Source: Ferribacterium limneticum
GTDB lineage: Bacteria; Pseudomonadota; Gammaproteobacteria; Burkholderiales; Rhodocyclaceae
DNA length: 64,000 bases
Assembly: GCF_020510585.1 (NCBI RefSeq)
Contig: NZ_CP075190.1
Span: 2,416,001 to 2,480,000 of the forward strand
Reading direction: 5' to 3'
In this document: positions 43,451 through 54,942 of the stretch, one piece after another
Position numbering within the stretch: the stretch's first letter is position 1
How the letters are laid out: every line of letters begins with the position of its first letter
Notes under the pieces: model-generated
The model's input: the letters and a program-made list of their open reading frames with translations, nothing else
Told to the model about the DNA's origin: nothing
Databases searched by the model: none
Position numbers and translations under genes: made by a program

Positions 43451-44221
43451 TCAGCGAATGATGCCTCGCTTGGAAACTTCCAGGAAGTCCACAAGACGCT
43501 GCAGATCCGGTTGCGTCCTGGCATCCTCGATCAGCTTGCTCTTGGCCTCTTCGAGCAACAGCCCGGACTTGTAGAGCGTACGGTAGGCACGCTTGAGCGA
43601 GGTGATCGAATCCGCCGAGAAGCCGCGACGTTTCAGGCCTTCGACGTTGATACCGTAAGGTGTCGCCGTGTTCCCGGCCGCCATCAGATAAGGCGGCACA
43701 TCCTGCAGGATCACCGTACTGACGGCCGTCATCACATGCGCACCAATACGGCAGAATTGATGGACCCCGGTGAAACCGCCAAGAATTGCCCAGTCATCGA
43801 CCACCACATGGCCAGCAAGCGACGCGTTGTTGGCGAAAGTGACCTTGTTGCCAACCTGGCAATCGTGCGCAATATGCACGTAGGCCATAATCCAGTTGTC
43901 GTCACCCAGTCTGGTGACCCCGGCATCCTGAACGGTACCCAGATTGAAGGTGCAGAATTCGCGGATGACGTTGCGGTCGCCGATCTCGAGACGAGTTGGC
44001 TCACCAGCGTACTTCTTGTCCTGCGGCACTTCGCCGAGCGAACAGAACTGGAAAATACGGTTGTCACGACCGATGCGGGTATGACCACGAATCACGGTAT
44101 GCGGACCGATGACAGTGTTGTCACCGATCTCGACATCCGGACCGATAATCGAATACGGACCGATCTCGACATTGGCGCCGATCTTGGCGCCCGGATCGAC
44201 AATAGCAGTCGAATGGATCAT
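43451..44221 (-). CDS. lpxA: UDP-N-acetylglucosamine acyltransferase
   Basis: The 256-residue protein is a left-handed beta-helix of hexapeptide repeats (about 1-180; [20 protein letters not shown]) with a helical C-terminal domain; [13 protein letters not shown] contains the catalytic histidine of the LpxA family. It transfers a 3-hydroxyacyl chain from ACP to UDP-GlcNAc, the first step of lipid A synthesis. It follows fabZ by 1 base. Confidence 0.96.
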   Translation of the reverse strand: MIHSTAIVDPGAKIGANVEIGPYSIIGPDVEIGDNTVIGPHTVIRGHTRIGRDNRIFQFCSLGEVPQDKKYAGEPTRLEIGDRNVIREFCTFNLGTVQDAGVTRLGDDNWIMAYVHIAHDCQVGNKVTFANNASLAGHVVVDDWAILGGFTGVHQFCRIGAHVMTAVSTVILQDVPPYLMAAGNTATPYGINVEGLKRRGFSADSITSLKRAYRTLYKSGLLLEEAKSKLIEDARTQPDLQRLVDFLEVSKRGIIR

Positions 44222-44222
44222 T

Positions 44223-44657
44223 TTAGAGCTTCCGCTGGGCGCACATCAGGCGTGCTTCTGCTGCCAATTGGCCATCAACGCGCGCCTCGCCCTTGAACTT
44301 CCATACCCCGCGCATGTGGCGCTCGATCTCGACGTGCAGATGCAACTGGTCCCCAGGCAACACCGGCTTCTTGAAGCGAGCCTCGTCAATGCCGGCAAAG
44401 TAGAAAACCGTATCGGCCGAGGGCTTTTCGGACATCGACTTGAACGACAAAATGCCTGCCGCCTGCGCCAGCGCTTCCATGATCAGCACCCCTGGCATCA
44501 CCGGATGATGGGGAAAATGGCCCATGAAAAATGGCTCGTTGATCGTTACATTCTTGTAGGCATGGATGGACTTGCCCAATTCAATCTCGACAACGCGGTC
44601 GACCAGCAGGAACGGGTAGCGGTGCGGCAGGTGCTCCATGATTGCTTGAATATCCAT
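44223..44657 (-). CDS. fabZ: 3-hydroxyacyl-ACP dehydratase FabZ
   Basis: The 144-residue hotdog-fold enzyme has [13 protein letters not shown] (about 9-21), [20 protein letters not shown] (about 43-62, catalytic His and Glu) and [10 protein letters not shown]. It dehydrates 3-hydroxyacyl-ACP and competes with LpxA/LpxD for the same precursor, which explains its place between lpxD and lpxA. Confidence 0.96.
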   Translation of the reverse strand: MDIQAIMEHLPHRYPFLLVDRVVEIELGKSIHAYKNVTINEPFFMGHFPHHPVMPGVLIMEALAQAAGILSFKSMSEKPSADTVFYFAGIDEARFKKPVLPGDQLHLHVEIERHMRGVWKFKGEARVDGQLAAEARLMCAQRKL

Positions 44658-44679
44658 TTAATCAACCCCTTGTATAATT

Positions 44680-45705
44680 TTATTTAAGTTTTTTCTCAAG
44701 TTCAGCCACACGGTCTGCGAGCTTGGCAAGCCGACGAATATGCGATGCATTACGCAACCAATCCTCATGCGTATCGAGCGGCTGAACGCTCGTGTAAATA
44801 CCGGGCTTCATAATGCTCTTCATGACAGTCGAGCCGCCGGAAATCGTCGTATCGCCAACGATATTGAGGTGCCCGGAAATCATGCCGGCACCGCCGACAA
44901 TGCAGTGCTCACCAAAAACGGTACTACCGGCAACGCCAGTACATCCAGCCAGCACGCTGTTAGCGCCGATCCGGCAGTTGTGTCCGACATGAACCAGATT
45001 GTCGATCTTGCAACCATCACCAACCACCGTGTCTTCCAGAGCACCACGGTCAACCGTCGTATTGGCCCCGATTTCGACATCGTTACCAATCACCACCCCG
45101 CCGATCTGCGGAATTTTTACCCAGGACTGCCCATCCGGTGCAAAGCCAAATCCATCGGCGCCGATCACCGCGCCGGAATGCAATATGCACCCATGCCCGA
45201 TGCGACATCCGTAATAAACAACAACGTTGGGATAAAGCACCGACCCATCGCCGATGCAGACACTATCGCCAATCACGCAGCCGGCATGAATAGCCACGTT
45301 TTCGCCCAAAGTCACCCCGTGCCCGATAACCACGTTCGGGCCGATGGCTACACTAGCGGGAACCGCAGACTCAAGCACGGCACTCGCGTGAACACCGTTG
45401 AAGCCGACAGACTGTGGATTGAGCAGAGCGGTAACCCGAGCGTAGTAAGCATACGGATTGCCAGTGACAATGCGCGCCCCGGAAAACTCGTCAGCAGCAT
45501 CCTGGCGCAAAATAACTGCGGATGCCTTGCAGGTCGCTAGCTGGCTCCGGAATTTCGGATTGGCCAGAAAAGTAATCTCGCCTTCAGCGGCAGAGACCAG
45601 CGGCGCTACACGTGAAACGCGCGTTTGCGGGTCTCCAAGCACATCGCCGCCCAATTGGGCGGCGATGTCGGCAAGAGTATAAGAAGTCTCACCCAAACCA
45701 GCCAT
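44680..45705 (-). CDS. lpxD: UDP-3-O-acylglucosamine N-acyltransferase
   Basis: The 341-residue protein has an N-terminal LpxD domain (about 1-100, EGEITFLANPKFRSQL), a hexapeptide beta-helix (about 105-290) with the conserved GANTTVDRGALEDTVVG and VHVGHNCRIG (catalytic His near 240), and a C-terminal helix. It adds the second hydroxyacyl chain in lipid A synthesis. A 1-base gap separates it from skp. A fortuitous match to the dispersed-repeat core in the TTVDRG codons is not counted as a repeat. Confidence 0.96.
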   Translation of the reverse strand: MAGLGETSYTLADIAAQLGGDVLGDPQTRVSRVAPLVSAAEGEITFLANPKFRSQLATCKASAVILRQDAADEFSGARIVTGNPYAYYARVTALLNPQSVGFNGVHASAVLESAVPASVAIGPNVVIGHGVTLGENVAIHAGCVIGDSVCIGDGSVLYPNVVVYYGCRIGHGCILHSGAVIGADGFGFAPDGQSWVKIPQIGGVVIGNDVEIGANTTVDRGALEDTVVGDGCKIDNLVHVGHNCRIGANSVLAGCTGVAGSTVFGEHCIVGGAGMISGHLNIVGDTTISGGSTVMKSIMKPGIYTSVQPLDTHEDWLRNASHIRRLAKLADRVAELEKKLK

Positions 45706-45706
45706 A

Positions 45707-46210
45707 TTACTTGCCTTCCGACAGAGCCTTGATCACGCGTTCCGTGATATCGAGACGGGGGCTGACCCAAACGACATCCTGCAAAATGAGGTCATACTTC
45801 TCGTTCTCGGCAATCTGCTTGATGGCCTTGTTGGCCTTCTCGATAACCGCCGCATTTTCTTCGTTCTGGCGCAGATTCAGGTCCTCGCGGAACTCACGCT
45901 GGCGACGCTGGAACTCGCGCGAAATCTCGCCGAATTCCTTTTCCTTCGTCCGGCGTTCACTTTCCGCCATGGTCACAGAATTCTTTTCCAGATTTTCCTG
46001 CAGGCCCTGCAACTGCTTGGCCATGCGCTGAAGATCCTGATCGCGCTTGGCAAATTCACCTTCCAGCTTCTTGGCAGCCTTCTGGGCAGCCGGCGCGTCA
46101 CGGAAAATGCGCTGCGTGTTGACGTAACCGACCTTCAACTCGGAAGCGACCGCACCGGTGACGAACAATGCAGACATTAAGGATGCGAGAACTACAGACT
46201 TGATTTTCAA
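45707..46210 (-). CDS. skp: periplasmic OmpH/Skp chaperone
   Basis: The 167-residue protein has a signal peptide (about 1-22, ending AVASE), then KVGYVNTQRIFRDAPAAQKA at the mature start, and a long coiled coil (about 45-125, EREFGEISREFQRRQREF-type heptads). Skp trimers hold unfolded outer membrane proteins in the periplasm and hand them to BamA, encoded 15 bases upstream in the same transcript. Confidence 0.92.
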   Translation of the reverse strand: MKIKSVVLASLMSALFVTGAVASELKVGYVNTQRIFRDAPAAQKAAKKLEGEFAKRDQDLQRMAKQLQGLQENLEKNSVTMAESERRTKEKEFGEISREFQRRQREFREDLNLRQNEENAAVIEKANKAIKQIAENEKYDLILQDVVWVSPRLDITERVIKALSEGK

Positions 46211-46225
46211 CTTGACACTCCTGAA

Positions 46226-48511
46226 TTAGAACGTGGTGCCCATCTGGAACTGGAACGATTCGGACTTATCGGTTTCTTGCTTGTTAAGCGGCCGACCGAA
46301 GCTGAATTTTAGCGGACCAATCGGAGAAATCCACGAAGCCGACAACCCCGTTGAGTAACGAAGACCACTGGAAGACTGAGCGGAATCATTCCCATAAACC
46401 TGGCCGGCATCAAAGAACCATCCCATCCGGAAGCTTTTTTCCATGCCGGGGATACCCCACAGCAACTCGGCATTGCCAATTACACGGCGATTTCCGCCGA
46501 TACGGTAATCAGTGCCGGTGCTGACATCCCGGGTAATCGGGCCAAGACTTGAAGCCTTGTAGCCACGAACTGACCCAATACCGCCCGCATAGAAATTCTT
46601 GAAGAAGGGCAGGCCGGAATCGCCGTATCCCTCGGCATAACCCACTTCGCCATTCAACATCAAAGTAAACCTTGAAGAGAGCGGGACAAAATGCTGCAAC
46701 TGGTAGCTGGCGCGGTAATAGGTCAGATCGCCACCTGGCAGCGCAACTTCAAGCGATGCTTTTTGGAAAGTCCCGCGCGTTGGGAAGAAGTAGCTATCCT
46801 TGCCATCGCTGGACCAACTCAGGGTAAGCGGAATGGAAAGATTGGTCGCGCCAAATTTGGTTACATAATCCTTGTAATAAACCGGACTGGTGTCATAGGT
46901 CGCGATCGTCGTCGAATCGACGCCAAGGCCAAAGCCCAGCGATTCCTTCTCGCCGATCGGAAAGCCGAACCGAAGGCCACCGCCATAAGACGACGAGCTG
47001 TAGGCAGCAATCGCCGTAGTCGTCGTGTTAACTGTTCGCTGATAGAGATCGAACCCCTGGCTAACACCATCCTGCGTGAAATACGGATTGGTGTAGGAAA
47101 ATACATAGGTCCGGTAGGTCTTGGCAGAGTTCACCTGGATGGCAACGTTGTTGCCACTACCCATGAAGTTGTTTTGTGCGATCGAACCGGACAGGATGAT
47201 CTTGTCCGTACTGGAGGTACCAAGACCGAGCATCAGGTTTCCGGTCGGCTTCTCGGTCACATTGACGTTCACGTCCAACTGATCCGCAGTACCAGGCACC
47301 GCTGGCGTCTCGATAGCGACGTCACCAAAGAAGCCCAAGCGGTCAAGCCGCTGCTTGGAGCCTGTCACTTTGTCTGCGTCGTACCAGCCGCCTTCCATCT
47401 GGCGCATTTCACGGCGAATGACCTCGTCGCGCGTCTTGGTGTTACCCGTCACGTTGACCCGGCGCACATAAACCCGCTTGCCCGGATCGACGAAAATGGT
47501 GAAGGCAACCTTGCGCTTCTCCTTGTCAATTTCCGGTGCCGCATTGACGTTGGCAAAGGCATAGCCTTCCTTGCCAAGACGGTCGCTGATAGCCTTGGTC
47601 GTGTCGTTCAGCTTTTCACGGGAAAACACGTCACCCGGCTTGATGGTGACCAGCTTTTTCAACTCATCTTCGGGAATCGAGAAATCACCGGCCATTTTGA
47701 CCGATGACACCTGGAAACGCTCCCCTTCGACAATATTGGCGGTGATGTAGACATCCTGCTTGTCCGGAGAAATCGAAACCTGCGTCGACTCGACGGCAAA
47801 TTCCAAGTAACCCTGATTCATGTAGAAGGACTTCAGCTTTTCCAAATCAGCCGACAATTTCTGCCGGGAATACTGATCGTTCTTGGTATACCAGGTTAAC
47901 AAACCGGGCGTCGTCAGTTCGAACTGACTGAGCAACTCTTTTTCGGAGAAGGCCTTGGCACCAACCAGATTGATCTGCTTGATCTTGGCGGCCACACCTT
48001 CTTCGATCTTGAAATTAATGCCGACACGATTCCGCTCGAGCGGCGTCACGGTCGTCGTGATATTGGCGGCATACTTGCCCCGCGTCAGATACTGGCGTTT
48101 GAGTTCTTGCTCGGCCTTTTCCAGCAAGGCTCGGTCGAAGATGCGCCCGTCGGCAATTCCCGTCTCCTTGAGCGCCTTGACGATGACGTCCTTGTCGAAT
48201 TCCTTGAGGCCAACAAAATTGATGGTCGCAATGGCTGGCCGCTCCTGGACGACAACGACCATGACGTCCTTCTCGACCTCGATCCGCACATCCTTGAAGA
48301 AGCCGGTGGCGAATAGCGCCTTGATCGACTGAGCTGCCTTTTCGTCAGTCAAAGTTTCGCCAACCTTGACCGGCAGATAGCCAAAGACCGTACCGGCTTC
48401 GGTGCGCTGAATACCTTCGACCCGAATGTCCTTGACCGCAAAAGGTTCGAAAGCCAGCGCGGGTGTCGAAAAGATGCCAGCAATCAGGATGGACAACAGG
48501 GATTTTTTCAT
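46226..48511 (-). CDS. bamA: outer membrane protein assembly factor BamA
   Basis: The 761-residue protein has a signal peptide (cut after about residue 20, STPALA), five POTRA repeats (about 22-420) and a C-terminal 16-stranded beta barrel ending in FQFQMGTTF, with the terminal Phe as recognition signal. GSVRGYKASSLGP (near 640) matches the VRGF-type loop motif of Omp85 proteins. It inserts outer membrane proteins. It lies 3 bases after rseP. Confidence 0.96.
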   Translation of the reverse strand: MKKSLLSILIAGIFSTPALAFEPFAVKDIRVEGIQRTEAGTVFGYLPVKVGETLTDEKAAQSIKALFATGFFKDVRIEVEKDVMVVVVQERPAIATINFVGLKEFDKDVIVKALKETGIADGRIFDRALLEKAEQELKRQYLTRGKYAANITTTVTPLERNRVGINFKIEEGVAAKIKQINLVGAKAFSEKELLSQFELTTPGLLTWYTKNDQYSRQKLSADLEKLKSFYMNQGYLEFAVESTQVSISPDKQDVYITANIVEGERFQVSSVKMAGDFSIPEDELKKLVTIKPGDVFSREKLNDTTKAISDRLGKEGYAFANVNAAPEIDKEKRKVAFTIFVDPGKRVYVRRVNVTGNTKTRDEVIRREMRQMEGGWYDADKVTGSKQRLDRLGFFGDVAIETPAVPGTADQLDVNVNVTEKPTGNLMLGLGTSSTDKIILSGSIAQNNFMGSGNNVAIQVNSAKTYRTYVFSYTNPYFTQDGVSQGFDLYQRTVNTTTTAIAAYSSSSYGGGLRFGFPIGEKESLGFGLGVDSTTIATYDTSPVYYKDYVTKFGATNLSIPLTLSWSSDGKDSYFFPTRGTFQKASLEVALPGGDLTYYRASYQLQHFVPLSSRFTLMLNGEVGYAEGYGDSGLPFFKNFYAGGIGSVRGYKASSLGPITRDVSTGTDYRIGGNRRVIGNAELLWGIPGMEKSFRMGWFFDAGQVYGNDSAQSSSGLRYSTGLSASWISPIGPLKFSFGRPLNKQETDKSESFQFQMGTTF

Positions 48512-48514
48512 CGT

Positions 48515-49882
48515 TCAGCCGTTAAACAGGCGAGTCAAGTCATTAAAAAAGGCGAAAGCCATCAAGGCGAACAGAATGGACATGCCTACTTGCTGCCCAA
48601 TTTCCATGGCACGCTCCGAAAGCGGCCTACGCATGACGACTTCGATCGCATGATACAACAAATGGCCACCATCCAGCACCGGTATGGGTAGCAGATTCAA
48701 CACCCCCAGGCTGATACTGACCAGCGCCATAAACTTGAGGTAATAATCAAGCCCAAGACGCGCCGATTGGCCAGCATAGTCGGCAATGGTCACCGGCCCC
48801 GAGAGGTTTCTCCATGAAACCTCACCGGTCAGCATCTTGCCCATCATGACCAGGCTGAATATTGACTTGTCCCATGTTTCTTCAAGCGCCTTGCCTGCGG
48901 CCTCAAAGACGCCGTAACTGATGAAGGTTCTCACTTCACGATGAGGTTTCGGGCCGTCGGCGACCGCTACGCCAATCTTCCCAACCGTCTGTCCACGCTC
49001 CGAAACTGCCTCGGGAACCAAGTCGACCGCAACAATCTGGCCCTGACGCTCCACTTCGAGATGGATGGATTTTGTCGCCGAGTCGCGAATGATTGCGACC
49101 AGTTCGTACCAGGAGGCAACATCCTTTCCGGCAATCGACAGTATCCGGTCGCCAGGTAACAAGCCAACCCGGTCGGCGACACCATTGGCGACGACTTTAC
49201 CGATCACCGCCGGCAGATCCGGCCGATAGAAGCGAATACCCAGACGCTCCAGCGCATCACCTTCCCACCCCTGCTCACCAGCAGCAGCCAAATAGAGATG
49301 ACGGACAGCTATTTCTTCGCGCTCGTTGATCACTTCAAGCGCTACACTTTCGTGATCAACCGCTTTTTGCAAGAGCATCCAGCGCAGGTCGTTCCAGGTT
49401 GCCACCGGCTGACCATCAACTGTCCTGACCTGCTCGCCGTTCCCGATGACAGCCATCGCTGCAGGCGTACCAACAGGTGGAGTACCAAGCACAGGCAGCA
49501 ATTCCTCGCTGCCATGCATGAATACAGCCCAATAGATCAGGATTGCCAGCGCAAAATTGGCCAGCGGCCCGGCTGCGACGATGATGCTGCGCTTGCCAAC
49601 CCCTTGGCGATTGAAGGCGCGATGAACCTCTTCTTCCGCAACCTTGCCTTCACGCTCGTCGAGCATTTTTACGTAGCCACCCAGCGGGAAAATACTGATC
49701 GCCCATTCGGTCTGATCTTTCCCCAGCTGTTTTTTCCACAGCATGCGCCCGAAGCCAACGGAAAAACGCAGCACTTTGACACCACATAGCCTTGCTGCCA
49801 GATAGTGCCCAAATTCATGTACGACAATCAGGACGCCGAGGACTACTAAAAAGGCAGCGAGGTAAAACGGGATGTTATTCAC
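48515..49882 (-). CDS. rseP: regulator of sigma-E protease RseP (site-2 zinc metalloprotease)
   Basis: The 455-residue inner-membrane protease has the zinc motif HEFGH (22-26), two PDZ domains (about 125-290) and the second metal motif [16 protein letters not shown] near 395-410, between terminal membrane helices. It cuts the anti-sigma factor RseA during envelope stress. The overlap of 4 bases with dxr and adjacency to bamA are the usual order. Confidence 0.95.
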   Translation of the reverse strand: MNNIPFYLAAFLVVLGVLIVVHEFGHYLAARLCGVKVLRFSVGFGRMLWKKQLGKDQTEWAISIFPLGGYVKMLDEREGKVAEEEVHRAFNRQGVGKRSIIVAAGPLANFALAILIYWAVFMHGSEELLPVLGTPPVGTPAAMAVIGNGEQVRTVDGQPVATWNDLRWMLLQKAVDHESVALEVINEREEIAVRHLYLAAAGEQGWEGDALERLGIRFYRPDLPAVIGKVVANGVADRVGLLPGDRILSIAGKDVASWYELVAIIRDSATKSIHLEVERQGQIVAVDLVPEAVSERGQTVGKIGVAVADGPKPHREVRTFISYGVFEAAGKALEETWDKSIFSLVMMGKMLTGEVSWRNLSGPVTIADYAGQSARLGLDYYLKFMALVSISLGVLNLLPIPVLDGGHLLYHAIEVVMRRPLSERAMEIGQQVGMSILFALMAFAFFNDLTRLFNG

Positions 49883-51075
49883 GCGAAACGACGTTCCCGA
49901 ACCAATTTGTGCGCTAACTGACGCGCCTCGGCGTCGGCCGCCAGCACATCGGCCAGACTGCCTTCCGGGCCTGCCGGCAAAACTTGCAGAACCGCTTCGT
50001 CGAGCCGCGCAATACCTAGAAATGGCAAAGCTCCATCGAGGAAAGCCGCGACTGCGACTTCGTTGGCGGCGTTCAGAATGGCAGGTGCTGTGCCGCCTTC
50101 GCGGAGTACGTCATAGGCCAGTTGCAGACAACGGAATCGTTCGAAATCGGGCGCCACAAAATCCAGACGGGCAATCTTGAACAGGTCCAGCGGCTCGACC
50201 CCGGCGGCAATGCGCTCGGGCCAAGCCATGGCGTAAGCAATGGGCGTCCGCATGTCAGGGTTGCCCATTTGCGCCAGGACAGAACCGTCAACATACTGGA
50301 CGGCGGAATGAATCACGCTTTGCGGATGGACAACGACCTGAATCATTTCCGGCGGCGCATCAAACAGCCAGCGCGCTTCGATGACCTCCAGCCCCTTGTT
50401 CATCATGGTCGCCGAATCGACAGAAATCTTGCGCCCCATCACCCAGTTTGGATGGGCGCAGGCCTGATCCGGGGTCACGTTCGCCAGATCGGCTAAGGGC
50501 GTGTTGCGGAACGGGCCGCCGGAAGCAGTCAGCAGGATTTTCTGGACGCCGCATTGCGTCAGCCCCCGCGCAAAATCACCAGGCAGTGACTGAAAAATCG
50601 CATTGTGTTCGCTATCGACAGGGAGCAGCGACGCACCATGCTCACGCACCGCGTGCATGAACAACTCGCCGGCCATGACCAGCACTTCCTTGTTAGCCAG
50701 CATGACCTTTTTGCCAGCGCGTGCGGCGGCGAGCGTTGGCTCCAGGCCGGCGGCACCGACGATAGCTGCCATCACGGCATCGACTTCCGGCAAGGACGAC
50801 AATTCAACGAGCGATTCGACGCCGTGACGGATTTCCGTATCGAGGCCGGCGGCACGGCAACGCTCAGCGAGCTGGGCCGCCAGCGCGACATCGCGCAACA
50901 CGGCAAAACGCGGACGAAACTCGATGCACTGCTCGAATAGCTTTTCAAGCTGACTATGCGCGCAAAGCGCAAAAGCCCGATAGCGATCAGGATGACACCG
51001 GACCACATCCAGCGTGCTGACGCCAATCGAGCCGGTCGAACCGAGTACGGTGATGTTCTGCAAGGTCGCGCTCAC
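49879..51075 (-). CDS. dxr: 1-deoxy-D-xylulose-5-phosphate reductoisomerase
   Basis: The 398-residue enzyme has the NADPH motif [15 protein letters not shown] (about 10-24), [14 protein letters not shown] (about 128-141), the substrate motif [14 protein letters not shown] (about 152-165) and [11 protein letters not shown]. It makes 2-C-methyl-D-erythritol 4-phosphate, the committed step of MEP isoprenoid synthesis, upstream of UppS. It overlaps both neighbours by 4 bases. Confidence 0.96.
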   Translation of the reverse strand: MSATLQNITVLGSTGSIGVSTLDVVRCHPDRYRAFALCAHSQLEKLFEQCIEFRPRFAVLRDVALAAQLAERCRAAGLDTEIRHGVESLVELSSLPEVDAVMAAIVGAAGLEPTLAAARAGKKVMLANKEVLVMAGELFMHAVREHGASLLPVDSEHNAIFQSLPGDFARGLTQCGVQKILLTASGGPFRNTPLADLANVTPDQACAHPNWVMGRKISVDSATMMNKGLEVIEARWLFDAPPEMIQVVVHPQSVIHSAVQYVDGSVLAQMGNPDMRTPIAYAMAWPERIAAGVEPLDLFKIARLDFVAPDFERFRCLQLAYDVLREGGTAPAILNAANEVAVAAFLDGALPFLGIARLDEAVLQVLPAGPEGSLADVLAADAEARQLAHKLVRERRFA

Positions 51076-51902
51076 CGGGCTGCGAACAAGAGCCAGACAA
51101 GGGCGACGACGGGCAGTGTCGAGGTCAGGCTGTCAATGCGATCAAGCACGCCACCATGGCCGGGAAGAATGTTGCTGCTGTCCTTGATGCCGGCCTTACG
51201 CTTGAGTAGTGACTCGTAGAGGTCGCCAACGATGCTGACAGCCGTCACACCAACCAGCGCAGCGATCCACAGCGGCAAGGACATGAACTCCAATCCAAAC
51301 AACTGGCGAACAACCAAGCCGTAAATAACCACGCCAACGCCGGCGCCTATGGCGCCCTCCCAGGTCTTGCCCGGGCTGATCGTCGGCGCCAGCTTGTGCT
51401 TGCCGAAAGCTTTTCCGGAAAAATAGGCGGCGATATCAGCCATCCAGACGACGGCAAAAATACCAAGCAGCGCACCGGCGCCAAGCATCCGCAACTGAAC
51501 CATGGCCAACCAGGTCGGCAACAGGACCACGGCCCCGACCAGAAGGCCGGAAAAACCGCCAAGCGGCCACTTGTTTTTCAGCCAAAGTGGTATCACCAAA
51601 CACCAGAAAGCTGCAGCCACTGCATAAGCAATCAGCACCCAGGGCTGTGAAGGTGCAGAAAGTTCGCCGGCACCGATTGCATCCGGAACAACCGCCGAGA
51701 GTAGCGCGCAAAGCAGGGTTGTCGTGACGCCAAGGATGATGCGGCGGCTACTCGGCCAGCCGAGTAGCGCCCCCCATTCCCAAGCTGCGATGCCAATGAA
51801 GCCGGCGACCAGCAAGGCCCAGCCGGCCTGCGATGAATAAAACAGACTGGGCAACAGCAACGCCATCAGGACCAGCGCCGTGATAACGCGTGTTTTAAGC
51901 AT
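51072..51902 (-). CDS. cdsA: phosphatidate cytidylyltransferase
   Basis: The 276-residue protein has about eight membrane helices and the CdsA signature [19 protein letters not shown] followed by [13 protein letters not shown] (about 228-258). It makes CDP-diacylglycerol for all phospholipids. The ATG at 51902 ([10 protein letters not shown]) overlaps uppS by 8 bases; a longer frame to 52112 is antisense to uppS and rejected. Confidence 0.95.
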   Translation of the reverse strand: MLKTRVITALVLMALLLPSLFYSSQAGWALLVAGFIGIAAWEWGALLGWPSSRRIILGVTTTLLCALLSAVVPDAIGAGELSAPSQPWVLIAYAVAAAFWCLVIPLWLKNKWPLGGFSGLLVGAVVLLPTWLAMVQLRMLGAGALLGIFAVVWMADIAAYFSGKAFGKHKLAPTISPGKTWEGAIGAGVGVVIYGLVVRQLFGLEFMSLPLWIAALVGVTAVSIVGDLYESLLKRKAGIKDSSNILPGHGGVLDRIDSLTSTLPVVALVWLLFAAR

Positions 51903-52656
51903 TCGGTTTTTCCACCAGTTGTTCGCTGGTTCGGCCAAAGCGACGTTCGCGCTGTTGAAACGACGTGATCGCCTTGTCAAACTCCGCCGTGTCGAAATCA
52001 GGCCAGAGAATAGGTGTGAAATAGAGTTCGGTATAGGCCAGTTGCCAGAGCAGGAAATTACTGATCCGCTCCTCGCCGCCGGTGCGAATGAACAAATCGG
52101 GTTCCGGCGCAAAACTCATCGACAAATGCGGTTCGAGATCACTCTCCTGCCAGCCGTCGCGCTTTTCGGGCTGGGTGGCCAGCATTTGATTGGTCGCCTG
52201 CATGATGTCCCAGCGCCCGCCGTAGTTGGCGGCGATGGTCAGGTCGAGACGGGTATTGCCGGCAGTCCTCGCCTCGGCCTGGCGAATCAGTTCCTGCAGA
52301 CGGGGCTCGAAACGCGACAAGTCGCCGATGATGCGCAGGCGAACACCATTGCGGTCCAGCTTGTCGACTTCCTGCTCCAGTGCCTTGACGAAGAGCTGCA
52401 TGAGCAGCGACACCTCGTCCTGCGGTCGACGCCAATTTTCGGACGAAAACGCAAAGAGGGTCAGGTACTGGATGCCGCGCTCAAGGCAGGCGCGAACCAT
52501 TTCGCGAACCAGTTCGACACCTTTGACATGACCGGCGACTCGCGGCAGGAAGCGTTTCTTCGCCCAGCGGCCGTTGCCATCCATGATGACGGCGACGTGC
52601 CGGGGCACGACCGCCGCTGGCGGAACCTGTCGTGTTGAACTTGAAAAGAGGGCCAT
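51895..52656 (-). CDS. uppS: undecaprenyl diphosphate synthase
   Basis: The 253-residue cis-prenyltransferase has [16 protein letters not shown] (about 20-35, catalytic Asp26), [13 protein letters not shown] and [20 protein letters not shown] (about 205-224). It makes the C55 lipid carrier for peptidoglycan and O-antigen, using isoprenoids from the dxr pathway. It starts 27 bases after frr. Confidence 0.96.
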   Translation of the reverse strand: MALFSSSTRQVPPAAVVPRHVAVIMDGNGRWAKKRFLPRVAGHVKGVELVREMVRACLERGIQYLTLFAFSSENWRRPQDEVSLLMQLFVKALEQEVDKLDRNGVRLRIIGDLSRFEPRLQELIRQAEARTAGNTRLDLTIAANYGGRWDIMQATNQMLATQPEKRDGWQESDLEPHLSMSFAPEPDLFIRTGGEERISNFLLWQLAYTELYFTPILWPDFDTAEFDKAITSFQQRERRFGRTSEQLVEKPNA

Positions 52657-52683
52657 GCAGCCGGGAACCCGAACGGAACCGGC

Positions 52684-53241
52684 TTAAACCTGCATGAGCT
52701 CGGCCTCTTTGGCGGCGAGCATCTTGTCGACTTCGACGATATAGCGATCGGTCAGCTTCTGAACGTCGTCCTGAGCCTTGCGCTCGTCATCTTCCGGAAT
52801 TTCGCCCTTCTTCAGCGCATCCTTCAGATGGGTATTCGCATCGCGACGCAGATTGCGAATGGCCACCTTGACACCCTCACCTTCGGTCTTGACGATCTTG
52901 ATCATTTCCTTGCGACGCTCTTCAGTCAGGGCCGGCATCGGCACACGAATGAGGTCGCCCTGCGAAGCCGGATTCAGGCCGAGATCGCAATCGCGAATGG
53001 CCTTTTCGACCTTTTGCAGCATGGCCTTTTCCCAAGGCTGAACACCGATGGTCCGGGCGTCGACCAGCGTAATGTTGGCCACCTGATTCACCGGCACCAT
53101 GGAGCCGTAGTAATCGACCTGGACGTGATCGAGCAAGCCGGTATGGGCGCGGCCGGTGCGAATTTTCTGGAGATCAAGTCGCAGTGCTTCCAGCGACTTC
53201 TGCATCTTGGCTTCAGCAGTTTTCTTGAGTTCAGGAATCAT
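52684..53241 (-). CDS. frr: ribosome recycling factor
   Basis: The 185-residue protein has the RRF signatures [36 protein letters not shown] ([17 protein letters not shown]) and the C-terminal KEAELMQV. It splits post-termination ribosomes with EF-G. It follows pyrH by 13 bases. Confidence 0.97.
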   Translation of the reverse strand: MIPELKKTAEAKMQKSLEALRLDLQKIRTGRAHTGLLDHVQVDYYGSMVPVNQVANITLVDARTIGVQPWEKAMLQKVEKAIRDCDLGLNPASQGDLIRVPMPALTEERRKEMIKIVKTEGEGVKVAIRNLRRDANTHLKDALKKGEIPEDDERKAQDDVQKLTDRYIVEVDKMLAAKEAELMQV

Positions 53242-53254
53242 TTATTAGTCTCCC

Positions 53255-53971
53255 TCAGCAATAGACCAGCGTACCTTCATCTTCGCCGCAGACCACGCGC
53301 TTCAGCGCGCCGGTCTTGAAGATGGAAAACACGTTGATCGGCAATTTTTGATCACGACATAACGCGAAAGCAGTCGCGTCCATGACTGCCAGATTCTTGG
53401 AGATCGCTTCGTTGAAGCTGATCTTGTCGTAACGGGTCGCCAGCGGATCCTTCTTGGGATCGGCCGAGTAAATACCATCGACCTTGGTCGCCTTGAGGAC
53501 GATTTCAGCGCCGATTTCCGAGCCGCGCAATGCTGCAGCGGTATCGGTGGTAAAGAAGGGGTTGCCGGTACCGGCACCAAAGATGACGATCTTGCCTTCT
53601 TCAAGGTAGCGGATGGCCTTGCCGCGGATATACGGCTCGACAACCTGCTCGATATTCAGCGCCGACTGCACGCGGGCATTGAGGCCACACTGGCGGAAGG
53701 CATCGGACAGCGCCATGGCATTCATCACCGTGGCCAGCATACCCATGTAATCCGCAGTGGCGCGATCCATCCCGGTGGCCGTACCGGCCATGCCGCGGAA
53801 GATGTTGCCACCGCCGATCACGACGCCGATTTCCACGCCCATGTCAGCGACCGCCTTGATCTCTCCGCAGATACCCGCGATGGTCTGCGGGTTGATGCCG
53901 TAGGCGTCATTGCCCATGAGGGCCTCGCCGGAGAGTTTCAGGAGAATTCGCTTGTACTTGGATGCAGACAT
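53255..53971 (-). CDS. pyrH: UMP kinase
   Basis: The 238-residue amino-acid-kinase-fold enzyme has [14 protein letters not shown] (about 6-19), [10 protein letters not shown] (about 54-63), [16 protein letters not shown] and [14 protein letters not shown]. It phosphorylates UMP and is allosterically controlled by GTP and UTP in proteobacteria. The ATG at 53971 ([10 protein letters not shown]) is used; a start five codons upstream is unlikely. Confidence 0.97.
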   Translation of the reverse strand: MSASKYKRILLKLSGEALMGNDAYGINPQTIAGICGEIKAVADMGVEIGVVIGGGNIFRGMAGTATGMDRATADYMGMLATVMNAMALSDAFRQCGLNARVQSALNIEQVVEPYIRGKAIRYLEEGKIVIFGAGTGNPFFTTDTAAALRGSEIGAEIVLKATKVDGIYSADPKKDPLATRYDKISFNEAISKNLAVMDATAFALCRDQKLPINVFSIFKTGALKRVVCGEDEGTLVYC

Positions 53972-53986
53972 CGGCGTTCCTTTCAA

Positions 53987-54886
53987 TTACTTCTTGGCAG
54001 CAGCGGCAGCAGCCTGGGCAGCGACTTCAGCAGCGAAGTCGTCAACCTTCTTCTCGATACCTTCGCCGACCACGAACAGAGCGAAGCCGGCGACGGAAGC
54101 GCCCTTGGCTTTCAGCAGTTGCTCGATGGTTTGCTTGCCATCAGCGGCCTTGACGAAGACTTGCGCCAGCAGGGTAACGTCCTTCAGATACTTCTGAACG
54201 GTACCGTCGGCAATCTTCTCCAGCATGGCTTCCGGCTTGTTGTCGGCGCGGGCCTTTTCGATGGCGATACGACGCTCAGTGTCCAGAAGTTCCTGGGAAA
54301 CCCCCGATGCATCCAGTGCCTTCGGCTTGGAGGCAGCGATATGCATCGCCAGATCCTTGGCCAGTTGTTCGTCACCGCCAACCACGTCGATCACGACGCC
54401 AACCTTGGCGCCACCGTGGATGTAGGAAACCAGCTTGCCCTTGGCTTCGAAACGGGCGAAGCGGCGGATCGACATGTTCTCGCCGATTTTGCCGACCAGA
54501 GCGGAACGCGTCGAATCGACAGTGCCCTCGCCCATCGGCAGCGCGGACAGCGCAGCGACGTCGGCCGGGTTCTTGTCAGCAACCAGCTTGGCTGAGCCAT
54601 TGGCCAGCGCGATGAATTCGTCGTTCTTGGCAACGAAGTCGGTTTCGCTATTAACTTCGATGATTGCACCGAGCTTGCCGTCGGCCGAAATGCTGACGGC
54701 GACGATGCCTTCAGCGGCGACGCGGGTCGCGGCCTTGGAGGCCTTGTTGCCGAGCTTGACGCGAAGGATCTCTTCAGCCTTGGCCATGTCACCATCGGCT
54801 TCGGTCAAGGCCTTCTTGCATTCCATCATGGGTGCGTCGGTCTTGCCGCGCAGTTCTGCCACCATGCCTGCGGTAATTGCCGCCAT
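53987..54886 (-). CDS. tsf: elongation factor Ts
   Basis: The 299-residue protein has the EF-Ts start [20 protein letters not shown] (about 9-28), the UBA-like N-domain, [15 protein letters not shown] and the dimerisation domain. It catalyses GDP release from EF-Tu. It lies 56 bases after rpsB with a hairpin between them. Confidence 0.97.
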   Translation of the reverse strand: MAAITAGMVAELRGKTDAPMMECKKALTEADGDMAKAEEILRVKLGNKASKAATRVAAEGIVAVSISADGKLGAIIEVNSETDFVAKNDEFIALANGSAKLVADKNPADVAALSALPMGEGTVDSTRSALVGKIGENMSIRRFARFEAKGKLVSYIHGGAKVGVVIDVVGGDEQLAKDLAMHIAASKPKALDASGVSQELLDTERRIAIEKARADNKPEAMLEKIADGTVQKYLKDVTLLAQVFVKAADGKQTIEQLLKAKGASVAGFALFVVGEGIEKKVDDFAAEVAAQAAAAAAKK

Positions 54887-54912
54887 ATTATTTCTCCTGA
54901 GCTTTTAAAACA

Positions 54913-54933
54913 GGCGGAGCTTAGCGCTCCGCC
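54913..54933 (-). terminator. hairpin attenuator/terminator between rpsB and tsf
   Basis: GGCGGAGC (54913-54920) pairs with GCTCCGCC (54926-54933), 5-nt loop; on the minus strand it is followed by TGTTTTAAAAGC. It probably gives partial termination after rpsB. Confidence 0.72.
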
Positions 54934-54942
54934 GTTACAACT

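Noticed and set aside
45040..45076. Match to the dispersed-repeat core (CGGTCAACCG) in lpxD
   Set aside because: The codons encode TTVDRGALED, which is conserved in LpxD proteins, and the A-tracts are missing, so shared coding constraint explains it.
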